Shown here: positions 47,547 to 56,797 of the stretch, piece after piece
Numbering within the stretch: position 1 is the first letter of the stretch
Layout of the letters: every line of letters starts with the position of its first letter
From: Maricaulis sp.
Lineage (GTDB): Bacteria; Pseudomonadota; Alphaproteobacteria; Caulobacterales; Maricaulaceae
Reading direction: 5' to 3'
DNA: 64,000 nt
NCBI RefSeq assembly: GCF_015665295.1
Contig: NZ_JADFAJ010000019.1
Span: 1 to 64,000 of the forward strand
Notes under the pieces: generated by a model
What the model saw: the letters and a program-made list of their open reading frames with translations, nothing else
Databases searched by the model: none
What the model was told of the DNA's origin: nothing
Translations under genes and position numbers: made by a program

Positions 47547-50432
47547 TCACATTTTCCCGATCCGACGCTCAAACACCTTGTGGACGGCCACCATGCGCCT
47601 ATCCAGCGCCGCCATGAGTGCCTCGATCTTGCGGCAGCCGCCGAGCTCGGCAAGCCGTTCGGCAAAACCACTGCTGGCCTGGTCCGGGTCGAAGCCGGAG
47701 CCGTGGGCACAGCGGATCAGCTGCAGCACGCCGAGCTCGAGCTGCAGCGTCTCGGTGAGCAGCTTGACCTCGTCGGCCGGCAGAATCCCCGCCTCACCCA
47801 GCGCCATCAGCGCCTGCATGGTCGAGGCGCGCAGCACATCCTTCCGGTCGGCATGGATCAATTGCAGGGTCTGGGCGATGAACTCGATATCCTGCAGGCC
47901 GCCCGGCCGGGCCTTGAGGTCCCAGTCTGACTTCGGCGGTTTGGCCTCGGCGAGTCGGCGCCGCATCGACAGGGCGTCCTCGCGCACGCCCTTGGCCTCG
48001 CGCGGCCGCCGCAACGCCCGCTCGAAGGAGGCCTCAACGGCACGCGCCAGCGGACCGTCACCGGCGATGATGCGGGCTCGCGTCAGCGCCATCATCTCCC
48101 AGGTCCAGGCCTCGTGCGGGTAATAGCTGTCAAAGCGCGCCAGCGAGACCGCGACCGGGCCCGCCTTGCCCGATGGGCGCAACTGCATGTCCACCGTATA
48201 GAGTTCGCCCTCCTCGGTGGGCGCCGACAGGGCGCTGATCAGGCGGGTCGCAAAACGGCCGAACCAGGAGGCGGCGGTCTCGTCTCCCTGATAGATGATC
48301 ATGATGTCGAGATCACTGTCGGCCGCAAGTTCCCGGCCGCCCAGCTTGCCCATGCCCAGAATGACGCCCTCGCCCGGCATCGGGCCATATCGGCGCTCGG
48401 TTTCGTCCTGCGCGGCCCGCGCCATGGCCGACAGGGTCGCATCGGCCATCGCGGAAAAGGCCGCGCCGGCGGTTTGCGCGCTGGCCGTCCGCTTGAGGAT
48501 TTGCGTGCCGATCCGGAAGCGCTCCTCGCGGACGCGGCGACGGGCAATATTGAGGGCGGCCTCGTAATCCCCGGCCCGGCCCAGCGCCTCGCTCAGCACC
48601 GACTTGAAACTGTCCGGCGGATCGCGGTCGAGGGGGACGGAGAAGCGCTCGTCCAGCATGGCATCGAGCAGGGCCGGACGGCGTGCCAGATCGGCCGCCA
48701 GTCGCGGTGCCAGGGTCAGGATGCCGATCAGGTCTGCCGCCAGGCCCGGCTCGTTGGACAGGAGCGAGAGCGGTTGCACGCCCATGGGCAGGTTCTCGAA
48801 AAAGGCGGCGAAGCGTGTCATCGCGGCATCCGGCTCGCCGGTGGCGGCCATGCGGTCGACCAGCTGCGGTGCGATGCGGGCAAACAGGGTGCGGGCACGG
48901 TTCGACCGTACCGCCCTCACCCGGCCACCGGCCCAGCCATTGAGCGTCGCCCAGACCGAGGCCGGTTGCGAGAAGCCCAGGGTTTCCAGCGTGGTGATGG
49001 TGTCCGGCGTCGGCTCGACGCCGGTCAGGATCAGCGAACCGGCCTCCGAGGCCAGGGCCTCGTCATCCTCGAACTGGTCGGAAAAATGCCCGTGCACGCG
49101 CTGCAGGCAGGCCTCGACCGCCGCCTCGAAGGCGGCCCGGCTGTCAAAGCCGGCCAGCGCGGCGAGATCGGCGCGGTCATCATCATCGACAGGCACCGTC
49201 TGGCTCGGCTCGTCCTGGCGCATCTGCACGCGGTGTTCCCAGCTGCGCAGATCGCAATAATCCGCCGACAGGGAGGCGACGACATCGGCCTCGACAGCGC
49301 CGGTCTCGCGCAGCGCCGCCAGCGCATCCAGTGTTGCCGGAACGCGGACGCGCTCGTCACGGCCGCCAAAGACCAGCTGCGGGATCTGGGCGTAAAACTC
49401 GATCTCGCGTATGCCGCCGCGCCCCAGTTTGAGATCATGCCCGGCCGGCCGGATCTCGGCGCGCCGCCCCACCGTCTGGATCTGCCGCGCCAGGCCGCGG
49501 ATATCATCGATCGCGGCATAGTCCAGCGAGCGGCGCCAGATGAAGGGCTGCATGTGGGCGAGAAAGCGCGCCGCTGCAGCGGTGTCGCCGGCACTGGCGC
49601 GCGCCTTGATCCAGGCCGCCCTCTCCCAGGTCTGGCCCAGGCTTTCATAATAATTCAGCGCCGCATCGGTCGAGATGATGACCGGGGTCGCACCCGGATC
49701 AGGCCGCAAGCGCAGGTCGACGCGGAAGGCATAGCCGTCAGACGTCACATCCTGCAGCGATTTCACCACGGACTGGATCAGGCGCGGCAGGCGTTTGCGC
49801 GGCTCCTCGGTCCCGGGCAGGGTCAGGGCCTCGGCATCATAGACGGCGACCAGGTCGATGTCGGAGGAATAGTTGAGATCACCGGTTCCCATCTTGCCCA
49901 GCGCCAGCAGGATCACGCCGGGAAGCGGGTTGTCCGGGTCACTCACGGCATGCGCGCGGCCCTGTTCGGCGAGCAAGCGGACATGGGCATGCAGCGCCGC
50001 CTTGAGGGCCGCATCGGCGAGCCGTGTCATCGCCGCCGTCACCTGGCGGACATCCCAGACCCCGGCGAGGTCCGCCAGCGCGGTGACCAGATGGGCATCG
50101 CTCTTGGCCTCGCGCAGGGCGGCATCGAGGGCGGCAATATCCGGCGCCGCAGCCCCGGCAATGCGCAGATTGTCGATGGCCAGGGCGAGCAGCCGGTCCG
50201 GCGTCTCGCGCACACAGGCCGCCAGCGTGTCGGGCCGGCGCTGGGCCAGACGCGCCAGATAGGGCGCGGCGGCGAACACAGTGTCGAGGAAGTCGGAGAC
50301 CGGCGCGATCGCGGCGCGCGCCCTGTCCGGCAGTGACGCGATCACATGCGCGGCCGCACCCGGCTTGCGCCCCGGCAAGGGCGGTAGTCCGGCGGGCAGG
50401 GCCGGTCGTGATGGCGTCTCGACGTCAGTCAT
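47547..50432 (-). CDS. glnE: bifunctional glutamine-synthetase adenylyltransferase/adenylyl-removing enzyme
   Basis: 961 aa from the ATG at 50432; a frame 35 codons longer is not used. Two nucleotidyltransferase domains are visible. The N-terminal deadenylylating one has GKMGTGDLNYSSDIDLVAVY. The C-terminal adenylylating one has GMGKLGGRELAADSDLDIMI. Each is followed by a helical PII-type regulatory region. It adds or removes AMP on glutamine synthetase in response to nitrogen status. The 110-bp gap to the kinase gene (50433-50542) holds its promoter, if it has its own. Confidence 0.94.
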   Translation of the reverse strand: MTDVETPSRPALPAGLPPLPGRKPGAAAHVIASLPDRARAAIAPVSDFLDTVFAAAPYLARLAQRRPDTLAACVRETPDRLLALAIDNLRIAGAAAPDIAALDAALREAKSDAHLVTALADLAGVWDVRQVTAAMTRLADAALKAALHAHVRLLAEQGRAHAVSDPDNPLPGVILLALGKMGTGDLNYSSDIDLVAVYDAEALTLPGTEEPRKRLPRLIQSVVKSLQDVTSDGYAFRVDLRLRPDPGATPVIISTDAALNYYESLGQTWERAAWIKARASAGDTAAAARFLAHMQPFIWRRSLDYAAIDDIRGLARQIQTVGRRAEIRPAGHDLKLGRGGIREIEFYAQIPQLVFGGRDERVRVPATLDALAALRETGAVEADVVASLSADYCDLRSWEHRVQMRQDEPSQTVPVDDDDRADLAALAGFDSRAAFEAAVEACLQRVHGHFSDQFEDDEALASEAGSLILTGVEPTPDTITTLETLGFSQPASVWATLNGWAGGRVRAVRSNRARTLFARIAPQLVDRMAATGEPDAAMTRFAAFFENLPMGVQPLSLLSNEPGLAADLIGILTLAPRLAADLARRPALLDAMLDERFSVPLDRDPPDSFKSVLSEALGRAGDYEAALNIARRRVREERFRIGTQILKRTASAQTAGAAFSAMADATLSAMARAAQDETERRYGPMPGEGVILGMGKLGGRELAADSDLDIMIIYQGDETAASWFGRFATRLISALSAPTEEGELYTVDMQLRPSGKAGPVAVSLARFDSYYPHEAWTWEMMALTRARIIAGDGPLARAVEASFERALRRPREAKGVREDALSMRRRLAEAKPPKSDWDLKARPGGLQDIEFIAQTLQLIHADRKDVLRASTMQALMALGEAGILPADEVKLLTETLQLELGVLQLIRCAHGSGFDPDQASSGFAERLAELGGCRKIEALMAALDRRMVAVHKVFERRIGKM

Positions 50433-50542
50433 GACCGGCAAATTGGCCCGATCCGCCAGCCGGGTGAAGGGGCAAAGCCGCATTTGAGAAATTTGTCCCG
50501 GCATGTGTGCCACGAAAATGTCTTTCGCAGCACACAACCTGC

Positions 50543-51976
50543 CTAGCTCTCCGCCGGCGCCTTGGGGAAACAGAGTGAGGCGCGCAGGCCGGCGCCGTGC
50601 CCGTCAGCGACCACGCCCGGGCCCTCGCCCAGCTCGAACTTGCCATTGTGGACATCGACGATGGCCTTGACGAGCGACAGGCCGAGGCCCGAGCCGGGCA
50701 TGGTGCGTGAATTGTCGAGCCGCACGAAACGCTGGGTGACCCGCTCGCGATCCGTATCGGGAATGCCCGGACCGGTATCGGTGACAGAGAACTCGATACG
50801 GCCTTCACCGGTCTCGCGCAGGCGCAATGTCACCGCACCGCCGGGCGGGGTATATTTGACCGCATTGTCGAGAATGTTCGCGAGCGCCTGGGACAGGAGA
50901 CCGCGATCGCCCAGCAGGGTCAGGCCGGACTGGATCTCGCTGTTGAAGGACAAGCCTTCATCCTCGCAGACCGGCTCGTAGAGCTCGGCCATGTCGGAGG
51001 CGATCTCGGCCGGGTCGAGACGCTGGATCGAGGCCCGGCTTTCACCGGCCTCCAGGCGTGACAGCGACAGGATGGCGTTGAAAATGCCAAGAAGTTCGTC
51101 GGTATCGGCGACAGCGCGCTCCAGCGCCTGTTCACGCGAGGCCTGGTCACCCTCCTCGCGCAGCGCCTCGTCGAGCCGGTTGCGCATGCGTGTCAGCGGC
51201 GTGCGCAGATCATGCGCGATACTGTCGCCGGTATGGCGCATGCGGTGCATCAGCGCCTCGACCCGGTCGAGCATGTTGTTGAAATTCTCGGACAGCTCAT
51301 CGAGCTCGTCGCCGGTGAAATTGCGCGGCGCTCGGGGCTGCAGGTCGCCGGCCTTGACCCGCCGCGCCACCGTATTGATCCGGTCGAGACGGCGGACAAA
51401 GCGGCGGCTGACGAAAATCCCCGCCGCCACGCCCAGCGCCAGGGCCAGCGCAGACGCGGCAAGAATGGTGTTGAGCATGCGCGAGACGAGGCGCGTCTCC
51501 TCGTCGACATCGAGGCCGACATAGAGGCGATAGCCCGAAGGCAGGTCGATGATGCGGCCGCGCGCGGTACGGTCATCCTTGCCATCGGCATCATTGCGGT
51601 CACCGGCGGCGGGCCGGCGATAGGTGAACTGGACCCGACCCTCATCATCGGGCTGGACGTCCGGCAGATAGGTCAGATTGCCCGACAGGCTGCGGCCGGA
51701 GGGGTGAACCAGCAAATAGAGATAGTCCGCCCCGCCGCCGACCGTGCGTTCCAGGATGTAGCGGTTGACCGTGCGGATGCCGCCAGCCTGGAAACTGGCG
51801 TCGAGCTGCTCGACTTCCTCATTGATGGCCGCATCGGCGCGGCGCAGCACCATGCCGGCCGAGGCCGCATAGACGAAGCCCAGCGTGACGAAACTCGCCA
51901 AGGCGAACAGGGCCGCCGACAAAAGTGTCTGTCGGAACGCCGTTGTTCGAAGAAAGGCTGCCCCCCGCGCCTGCAT
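50543..51976 (-). CDS. envelope-stress-type sensor histidine kinase
   Basis: 477 aa. Two membrane helices (about 16-38 and 168-190) flank a 130-residue periplasmic domain. A HAMP domain follows (RRFVRRLDRINTVARRVKAG), then HisKA with His255 in SIAHDLRTPLTRM, and HATPase motifs NAVKYTPPGG, VTDTGPGIP and GSGLGLSLVKAIV. It is the third gene of a unit with degP and an OmpR-type regulator. The arrangement resembles Cpx/Bae-like envelope stress systems, though that identity is an inference from context. Confidence 0.88.
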   Translation of the reverse strand: MQARGAAFLRTTAFRQTLLSAALFALASFVTLGFVYAASAGMVLRRADAAINEEVEQLDASFQAGGIRTVNRYILERTVGGGADYLYLLVHPSGRSLSGNLTYLPDVQPDDEGRVQFTYRRPAAGDRNDADGKDDRTARGRIIDLPSGYRLYVGLDVDEETRLVSRMLNTILAASALALALGVAAGIFVSRRFVRRLDRINTVARRVKAGDLQPRAPRNFTGDELDELSENFNNMLDRVEALMHRMRHTGDSIAHDLRTPLTRMRNRLDEALREEGDQASREQALERAVADTDELLGIFNAILSLSRLEAGESRASIQRLDPAEIASDMAELYEPVCEDEGLSFNSEIQSGLTLLGDRGLLSQALANILDNAVKYTPPGGAVTLRLRETGEGRIEFSVTDTGPGIPDTDRERVTQRFVRLDNSRTMPGSGLGLSLVKAIVDVHNGKFELGEGPGVVADGHGAGLRASLCFPKAPAES

Positions 51977-51982
51977 GCCGGA

Positions 51983-52654
51983 TCAGGCCTGCAGGCGGTA
52001 GCCGGCTCCGCGCACCGTGTGCAGAAGCGAGCGCGGGAAGGGTTTGTCGATCTTCGAGCGCAGACGCGAGATATGGACGTCGATCACGTTCGTCTGGGGG
52101 TCGAAATGATAGTCCCAGACCTTCTCCAGCAACATGGTGCGGGTCACCACCTGGCCGGAATGCTTCATGAGGAATTCCAGCAGGCGAAACTCGCGCGGCT
52201 GCAAGAGGATTTCCTCGCCCTCGCGCACCACGGTGCGGGCAAGGAGATCCATTTCCAGATCGCCGACCACCAGCTTGGTGCGGACCGTGTCCGGGTCGCG
52301 GCGGCGGGCCAGGGCCTCGACCCGGGCCAGCAGTTCGGCAAAGGCATAGGGCTTGACCAGATAGTCATCGCCGCCAGCCTTGAGACCTTCGACGCGATCA
52401 TCGACCTCGCCGAGGGCCGAGAGGATGAGAACCGGGGTGCGATCGTCATCGGCGCGCAGCGCCTCGACCATCGACAGGCCATCCATGCGCGGCATCATGC
52501 GGTCGACGACAAGCACGTCGTATTCCGCGGCGCGGGCCATTTCCAGACCCTCTTCACCGTTGCCGGCATGGTCGGCCACATGGCCACTTTCGCGAAGCCC
52601 CTTGCGGATATAGCCGGCAGCTTCGCGGTCGTCTTCAACGATCAGAATGCGCAC
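51983..52654 (-). CDS. OmpR/PhoB-family response regulator (degP-linked)
   Basis: 223 aa from a GTG with GGAG 6 bases upstream. The receiver has Asp8-Asp9, phospho-acceptor Asp51 (VLVVDRMMPRMDG) and a Lys in DDYLVKPYAF. The winged-helix output domain has LQPREFRLLEFLMKHSGQVV, then VIDVHISRLRSKIDKPFPRS and VRGAGYRL. It lies between degP (18 bases upstream) and its kinase (6 bases downstream). An 11-bp-spaced direct repeat of the OmpR-family kind precedes degP and is its likely binding site. Confidence 0.92.
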   Translation of the reverse strand: MRILIVEDDREAAGYIRKGLRESGHVADHAGNGEEGLEMARAAEYDVLVVDRMMPRMDGLSMVEALRADDDRTPVLILSALGEVDDRVEGLKAGGDDYLVKPYAFAELLARVEALARRRDPDTVRTKLVVGDLEMDLLARTVVREGEEILLQPREFRLLEFLMKHSGQVVTRTMLLEKVWDYHFDPQTNVIDVHISRLRSKIDKPFPRSLLHTVRGAGYRLQA

Positions 52655-52672
52655 CCCGATCTCCTCTTTTCT

Positions 52673-54184
52673 CTAGTCGGCTTCGCCGAGTTGCAGGGCG
52701 ACATAGCGTTGTCCGCCACGTCCCTCGACCAGCAGCAGGATGGCGCTGCGCCCGTCTTCACGGGCTTCATCCGCAATCGCGCGGAGGGTCTCGACGCTGT
52801 CGACGGGATTTCCGCCCGCCTCCAGGATAATGTCACCGGTGAGGATGCCCTTTCGGGCGGCCTCGCTTCCGGATTCGACCTCGTCGACCACGACACCCTC
52901 GACATTCGGGGCCAGGCCGCGGACCTCGCGGTCCTCGTCTTCCAGCGGGGCCATGGACATGCCGAACACGGTCGCGCGCGGCGCGTCCTGGTCGAGAGTG
53001 TTCATGCTGGCCAGTTCCTGCTCGCCAGGACGATCACCGAGACGCGCCCGGACCGTCCGTTCACGGCCGTCACGCAGGACCAGGAAGCGGACTTCCTCGC
53101 CGGCCTGGATATTGCCGACGCGGCGGGTCAGGTCGCGCGATCCGTCGACTTCCTCGCCATTGATCTCCAGCACCACATCCTCGCGCTCGAAACCGGCCTG
53201 GTCGGCCGGGCCGCCCTGGACGATGGAGGAGATGATGGCACCGCGCGTTTCCTCAAGGCCAAGGGCCTCGGCGATGTCGTCGGTGACATTCTGGATCGAT
53301 ACGCCGAGCCAGCCGCGCGCCACCCGGCCGTCTTCGCGCAGATCGGCGATGATACGGGCGGCGACATCGGAGGGAATGGCAAAACCGATGCCGACATTGC
53401 CGCCGGTCGGTGAAAAGATCTGCGAGTTGACGCCGATCACATTGCCATTGAGGTCAAAGGTCGGGCCGCCGGAATTGCCACGATTGATCGGCGCATCGAC
53501 CTGGATGAAGTCATTGTAGGTCGAATTGCCGATCGGGCGCCCGATCGCCGAGATGATCCCGGCCGTGGCCGTACCGCCCAGACCGAAGGGATTGCCGACC
53601 GCGACGACCCAGTCGCCGACGCGATAGCTTGGATTCTCTTCCAGTTGCACGAAGGGAAAGACGATATCGCTGTCGATCTTCAGCAGGGCCAGGTCGGTCT
53701 GCGGATCGGTCCCGATCACCCGGGCCGGATACTCCTCGCCGTCCGAGGTGCCGATGGTGATCTCGTCGGCATTGGCCACGACGTGATTATTGGTCACGAG
53801 ATAACCGTCGGCGCTGATGAAGAAGCCGGAACCGAGCGACTGGCGGGGCTGCGGCTGCGGGGTCTGGCCGCCGAACTGGCGCTCCAGCCATTCGCGCATC
53901 TGCGGCGGCAGGTTTTCCATGTCGGGGCCATCCCCGCCAAGCCGGGCCATGTCGACCGAGCCGCTCACCTGGACGGTGACGACGGACGGGCTGACGCTCT
54001 CGATCAGGTCAGCAAAGGACATCGGGGCGCCAGAAGGAACAGCGGCCGCCAGCGGCGGCTGGCCAGCAGTCTGGAAGGCGTGCGCCTCGCCCATCGGGCT
54101 GTCCAGAAGGGTGCCTGCCGCCAGCGCGGAGAGCGCCAGGAGCGAAACACCGCCGAGGCGGCGTATGCGATCAACCGAAATCAT
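52673..54184 (-). CDS. degP: periplasmic Do/HtrA-type serine protease
   Basis: About 503 aa from the ATG at 54184, which puts a signal peptide at the very N-terminus (ISVDRIRRLGGVSLLALSAL); ATG 54205 would add 7 residues. The trypsin-like domain has His134 (VTNNHVV), Asp164 (TDLALLKID) and Ser238 (NRGNSGGPTF). Two PDZ domains follow (GRVARGWLGVSIQNV and the C-terminal GVVVDEVESGSEAARKG). It degrades and chaperones misfolded envelope proteins. First gene of the unit with a two-component system, so it is probably its regulated output. Confidence 0.92.
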   Translation of the reverse strand: MISVDRIRRLGGVSLLALSALAAGTLLDSPMGEAHAFQTAGQPPLAAAVPSGAPMSFADLIESVSPSVVTVQVSGSVDMARLGGDGPDMENLPPQMREWLERQFGGQTPQPQPRQSLGSGFFISADGYLVTNNHVVANADEITIGTSDGEEYPARVIGTDPQTDLALLKIDSDIVFPFVQLEENPSYRVGDWVVAVGNPFGLGGTATAGIISAIGRPIGNSTYNDFIQVDAPINRGNSGGPTFDLNGNVIGVNSQIFSPTGGNVGIGFAIPSDVAARIIADLREDGRVARGWLGVSIQNVTDDIAEALGLEETRGAIISSIVQGGPADQAGFEREDVVLEINGEEVDGSRDLTRRVGNIQAGEEVRFLVLRDGRERTVRARLGDRPGEQELASMNTLDQDAPRATVFGMSMAPLEDEDREVRGLAPNVEGVVVDEVESGSEAARKGILTGDIILEAGGNPVDSVETLRAIADEAREDGRSAILLLVEGRGGQRYVALQLGEAD

Positions 54185-54275
54185 GGGTATCGACGACCTT
54201 TCCATTGCTTGTACGGGTTCATTGCGAATACAGGCCCACCATCAGGCCGCCGGATTAAACGCCGCGTGTCTCAAA

Positions 54276-54293
54276 CATTACAATAACATTACA
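54276..54293 (-). promoter_or_regulatory. candidate response-regulator binding site upstream of degP (11-bp direct repeat)
   Basis: On the minus strand it reads TGTAATG-TTAT-TGTAATG: two identical 7-mers whose starts are 11 bases apart, about one helical turn, as bound by OmpR/PhoB regulators. It resembles, but is not identical to, the CpxR GTAAA-N5-GTAAA pattern. It lies about 70-90 bases upstream of the degP start, in the 97-bp gap after the OsmC fusion gene. Confidence 0.6.
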
Positions 54294-54302
54294 GTTGGTA
54301 AT

Positions 54303-55532
54303 TTACCCGCCATCTTTCAGGCGGGTCCGGACGACCACCGGATTGTGCAGGGTGCGGTGCACCGGGCATTTGTCGGCGATTTCCAGGAGACGGGCCGTCT
54401 GGGCGGCATCGAGCGCGCCTTCGAGCAGGATTTCACGCTCGAAAATGTCGACATTGCGCTCCTGACCTTCCAGGCAAGCCTCGCAATCCTCGGCATGCCC
54501 CTTGGTGTGTGAGGTTGTCACCGTGACACGGTCGAGCGGCAGGTCCTTGCGGTCGGCATACATGCGCAGCGTCATCGAGGTGCAGGCCCCCAGGGCGGCG
54601 CTGAGAAAACCATAGGGAGACGGGCCGGCATCAAAACCGCCGACCGAAACCGGCTCGTCGGCCAGCAGGACATGGTCCCCGTCGACAACATGGTTCTCGA
54701 ACTTCCCGCGCCCGGTCTCGCGCACGACCACTGCGCCGGACGGATCCGGGCGTGGCGCCGCAGGCGCCGGTGCCAGGACATAGCGCGCGGCCCAGCTGGC
54801 GATCACATCAGCCGCATAGAGCGCGTCACGCTCGCCGCGCAGCAGGTGATCGGCATCGTCAAGGCTGACGAAACTCTTGGGATGTTTGGCTGCCAGGAAG
54901 AGGCGCGAGGCATTGTCGATGCCGACGATCGCGTCGGTCGGGGAATGCAGGATCAGGAGCGGTCGCCGCAATCCGGCCGCCGCATCCTCCAGGGTCCGCC
55001 CGGCGATATCGTCGAGGAATTGCTTCTTGATGGTGAAGGGGCGTCCGGACAGCGAGACCTCCGCCGTGCCATCGCGGGCAATGGCGTCGAGGGAAGCGGC
55101 GAACTGCTGGGTGACATGATCGGCATCGGCGGGCGCCCCGATGGTCGCGACCGCCTTGACCGAGGGCAGCTGCGCCGCCGCAGCGATCACAGCCGCCCCG
55201 CCCAGTGAATGCCCGACCAGCAGGTCCGGCGCGGCATGGTGGTCAGCCATGTAGCGGGCGGCCGCGATCAGGTCCTCGATGTTGGACGAGAAATTCGTGT
55301 TCGCGAAATCACCGTCGGACTGCCCCAGCCCGGTAAAATCAAAGCGCAGGACGGCGATCCCGGCCCGGGTCAGCCGCCGGGCAATACGACTCGCGGCGAG
55401 AATGTCCTTGCTGCAGGAAAAACAGTGGGCGAACAGGGCATGGGCGCGCGGCGGACCCGCCGGCAATTCCAGCCGCGCCGCCAGCGTCTCGCCGAGAGCA
55501 CCATCAAATTCAACACGTTCGGATCGGGCCAT
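54303..55532 (-). CDS. alpha/beta-hydrolase fused to OsmC-type peroxiredoxin domain
   Basis: 409 aa. The N-terminal hydrolase (1-250) has FAHCFSCSKDILAASRIARR, then VLRFDFTGLGQSDGDF and the nucleophile elbow GHSLGG. The C-terminal OsmC-like domain (about 265-409) has SPYGFLSAALGACTSMTLRM with one redox Cys and HTKGHAEDCEACLEGQ with further cysteines. This exact fusion is a known family in proteobacteria. It probably detoxifies organic peroxides or a thiol-linked substrate; the joint role is unproven. It stands upstream of the degP promoter region. Confidence 0.86.
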   Translation of the reverse strand: MARSERVEFDGALGETLAARLELPAGPPRAHALFAHCFSCSKDILAASRIARRLTRAGIAVLRFDFTGLGQSDGDFANTNFSSNIEDLIAAARYMADHHAAPDLLVGHSLGGAAVIAAAAQLPSVKAVATIGAPADADHVTQQFAASLDAIARDGTAEVSLSGRPFTIKKQFLDDIAGRTLEDAAAGLRRPLLILHSPTDAIVGIDNASRLFLAAKHPKSFVSLDDADHLLRGERDALYAADVIASWAARYVLAPAPAAPRPDPSGAVVVRETGRGKFENHVVDGDHVLLADEPVSVGGFDAGPSPYGFLSAALGACTSMTLRMYADRKDLPLDRVTVTTSHTKGHAEDCEACLEGQERNVDIFEREILLEGALDAAQTARLLEIADKCPVHRTLHNPVVVRTRLKDGG

Positions 55533-55607
55533 GTCGGGCCTCCCTTGCTGTCACGACAGGTAAGGTGTCCGCAGGCTGGTGCAACACACACCATGCTGAC
55601 AATCGCG

Positions 55608-56084
55608 TCAGCGGCTTTCGGGCGTTCCTGCCGGCGTGTCCTCGCCTTCGCCCTCTCCCTGCCAGACACCGGCCTCGCGCAGCGCTTCGGCGACCTCCGG
55701 CGGCATGTAGGTCTCGTCATGCTTGGCCAGCACATTGCTGGCCTGCAGCACGCCGGAGGCATCGAACCGGCCTTCAACGACAACGCCCTGGCCCTCGCGG
55801 AACAGGTCGGGCAGCAGGCCGGCATAGACGACTTCGACCTCCCGGGCCCGGTCGGTGATGACGAAGCGTGTCGCGCCGACCTCGGTCTCGCCAACCGACT
55901 CCTCCAGCACCAGGCCCCCGACCCGGATCCGGGCCTCCGTGCCCGGATGCGCGGCCGCGATCTCGCTGGGCGAGTAGAAATAGACGATGGCGCTGCCGAC
56001 GGCGGTGAAGCCCAGAGCGACGGCTATACACAGCACAATGCCGGCGAGGGCGATGGTGGCGAGGCGACGATTCCGGTGACGCAT
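55608..56084 (-). CDS. ccmE: cytochrome c maturation heme chaperone CcmE
   Basis: 158 aa with one N-terminal membrane helix (LATIALAGIVLCIAVALGFT). The beta-barrel core has EARIRVGGLVLEESV and VYAGLLPDLFREGQGVVVEG. The heme-binding HDETYMPPE has His122 for covalent heme attachment and Tyr126. It holds heme for delivery to apocytochrome c in the periplasm. Its partner ccm genes are not visible next to it. It overlaps the DUF938 methyltransferase gene stop (TGATG), so the two are coupled. Confidence 0.93.
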   Translation of the reverse strand: MRHRNRRLATIALAGIVLCIAVALGFTAVGSAIVYFYSPSEIAAAHPGTEARIRVGGLVLEESVGETEVGATRFVITDRAREVEVVYAGLLPDLFREGQGVVVEGRFDASGVLQASNVLAKHDETYMPPEVAEALREAGVWQGEGEGEDTPAGTPESR

Positions 56085-56740
56085 CAGCGCAGCTCCGAAG
56101 GCTTGAAGAGAAGGGAAAGATTGTTGGCCGGCATGTCGATCCGCCGCGCCAGCGTCAGGTCCTTGCGCGCAAACAGTTCGACAACATGATCGAGCGCGCG
56201 CACACCCCAGTCCGGATTGCGTGTTTTCAGCGAGGCGTCGAAAGCCAGGTTGGAGGGCGCTGTGGCCTCACCTTCCTGGAAGGGCCCGTACAGGACGACG
56301 ACGCCACCCGGTGCCAACAGGCGGGCCGCGAGACCGGCCAGGGCCTCGGCAACGCCCCAGGGCGCGATATGGATGACATTCATGCAGACCAGCGCGTCGA
56401 AACCATCCAGCCCGTCGCAGCTGGCCGGGTCGAGCAGGTCGATCGCGAGCGGCGGCCGGATCGCACCACCGGCCGTGTCTGCCCACGCCGCCTGGCTGGC
56501 CCGCGAGGCGGGATCGGGATCGGAGGGCTGCCAGCGGATATCCGGCCGGGCCAGACAGGCCGCAACAGCGTGTTCGCCGGTTCCGGATCCGATCTCCAGC
56601 ACCCGCGCGTCCTCGGGCAGGGCCTCGCAAAGCACCGCCGCGATGGCGTCGCGATTGCGGGCCGCGCTCGGCGAATGCAGGCGACCGTCGGCGGTGGTGC
56701 GCTGTTCCAGTGCGATCGGCGTTTCCGGTGATGTTGTCAT
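56084..56740 (-). CDS. DUF938 SAM-dependent methyltransferase-like protein
   Basis: 218 aa Rossmann-fold protein. The SAM-binding motif is RVLEIGSGTGEHAVAACLAR near residues 45-64, then WQPSDPDPASRAS. The family-specific NVIHIAPWGVAEALAGLAAR and VVLYGPFQEG follow, with NPDWGVRALDHVVELF. This set is diagnostic of DUF938. The substrate is unknown. It lies directly upstream of ccmE and is translationally coupled to it, which is a recurrent type of neighbour only by chance as far as I know. Confidence 0.87.
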   Translation of the reverse strand: MTTSPETPIALEQRTTADGRLHSPSAARNRDAIAAVLCEALPEDARVLEIGSGTGEHAVAACLARPDIRWQPSDPDPASRASQAAWADTAGGAIRPPLAIDLLDPASCDGLDGFDALVCMNVIHIAPWGVAEALAGLAARLLAPGGVVVLYGPFQEGEATAPSNLAFDASLKTRNPDWGVRALDHVVELFARKDLTLARRIDMPANNLSLLFKPSELR

Positions 56741-56797
56741 GCGGTGGAATTACGTGCCCGTGCGCCCGGAAGCAAGGTGTCCCGCAGTGCGCGGACG

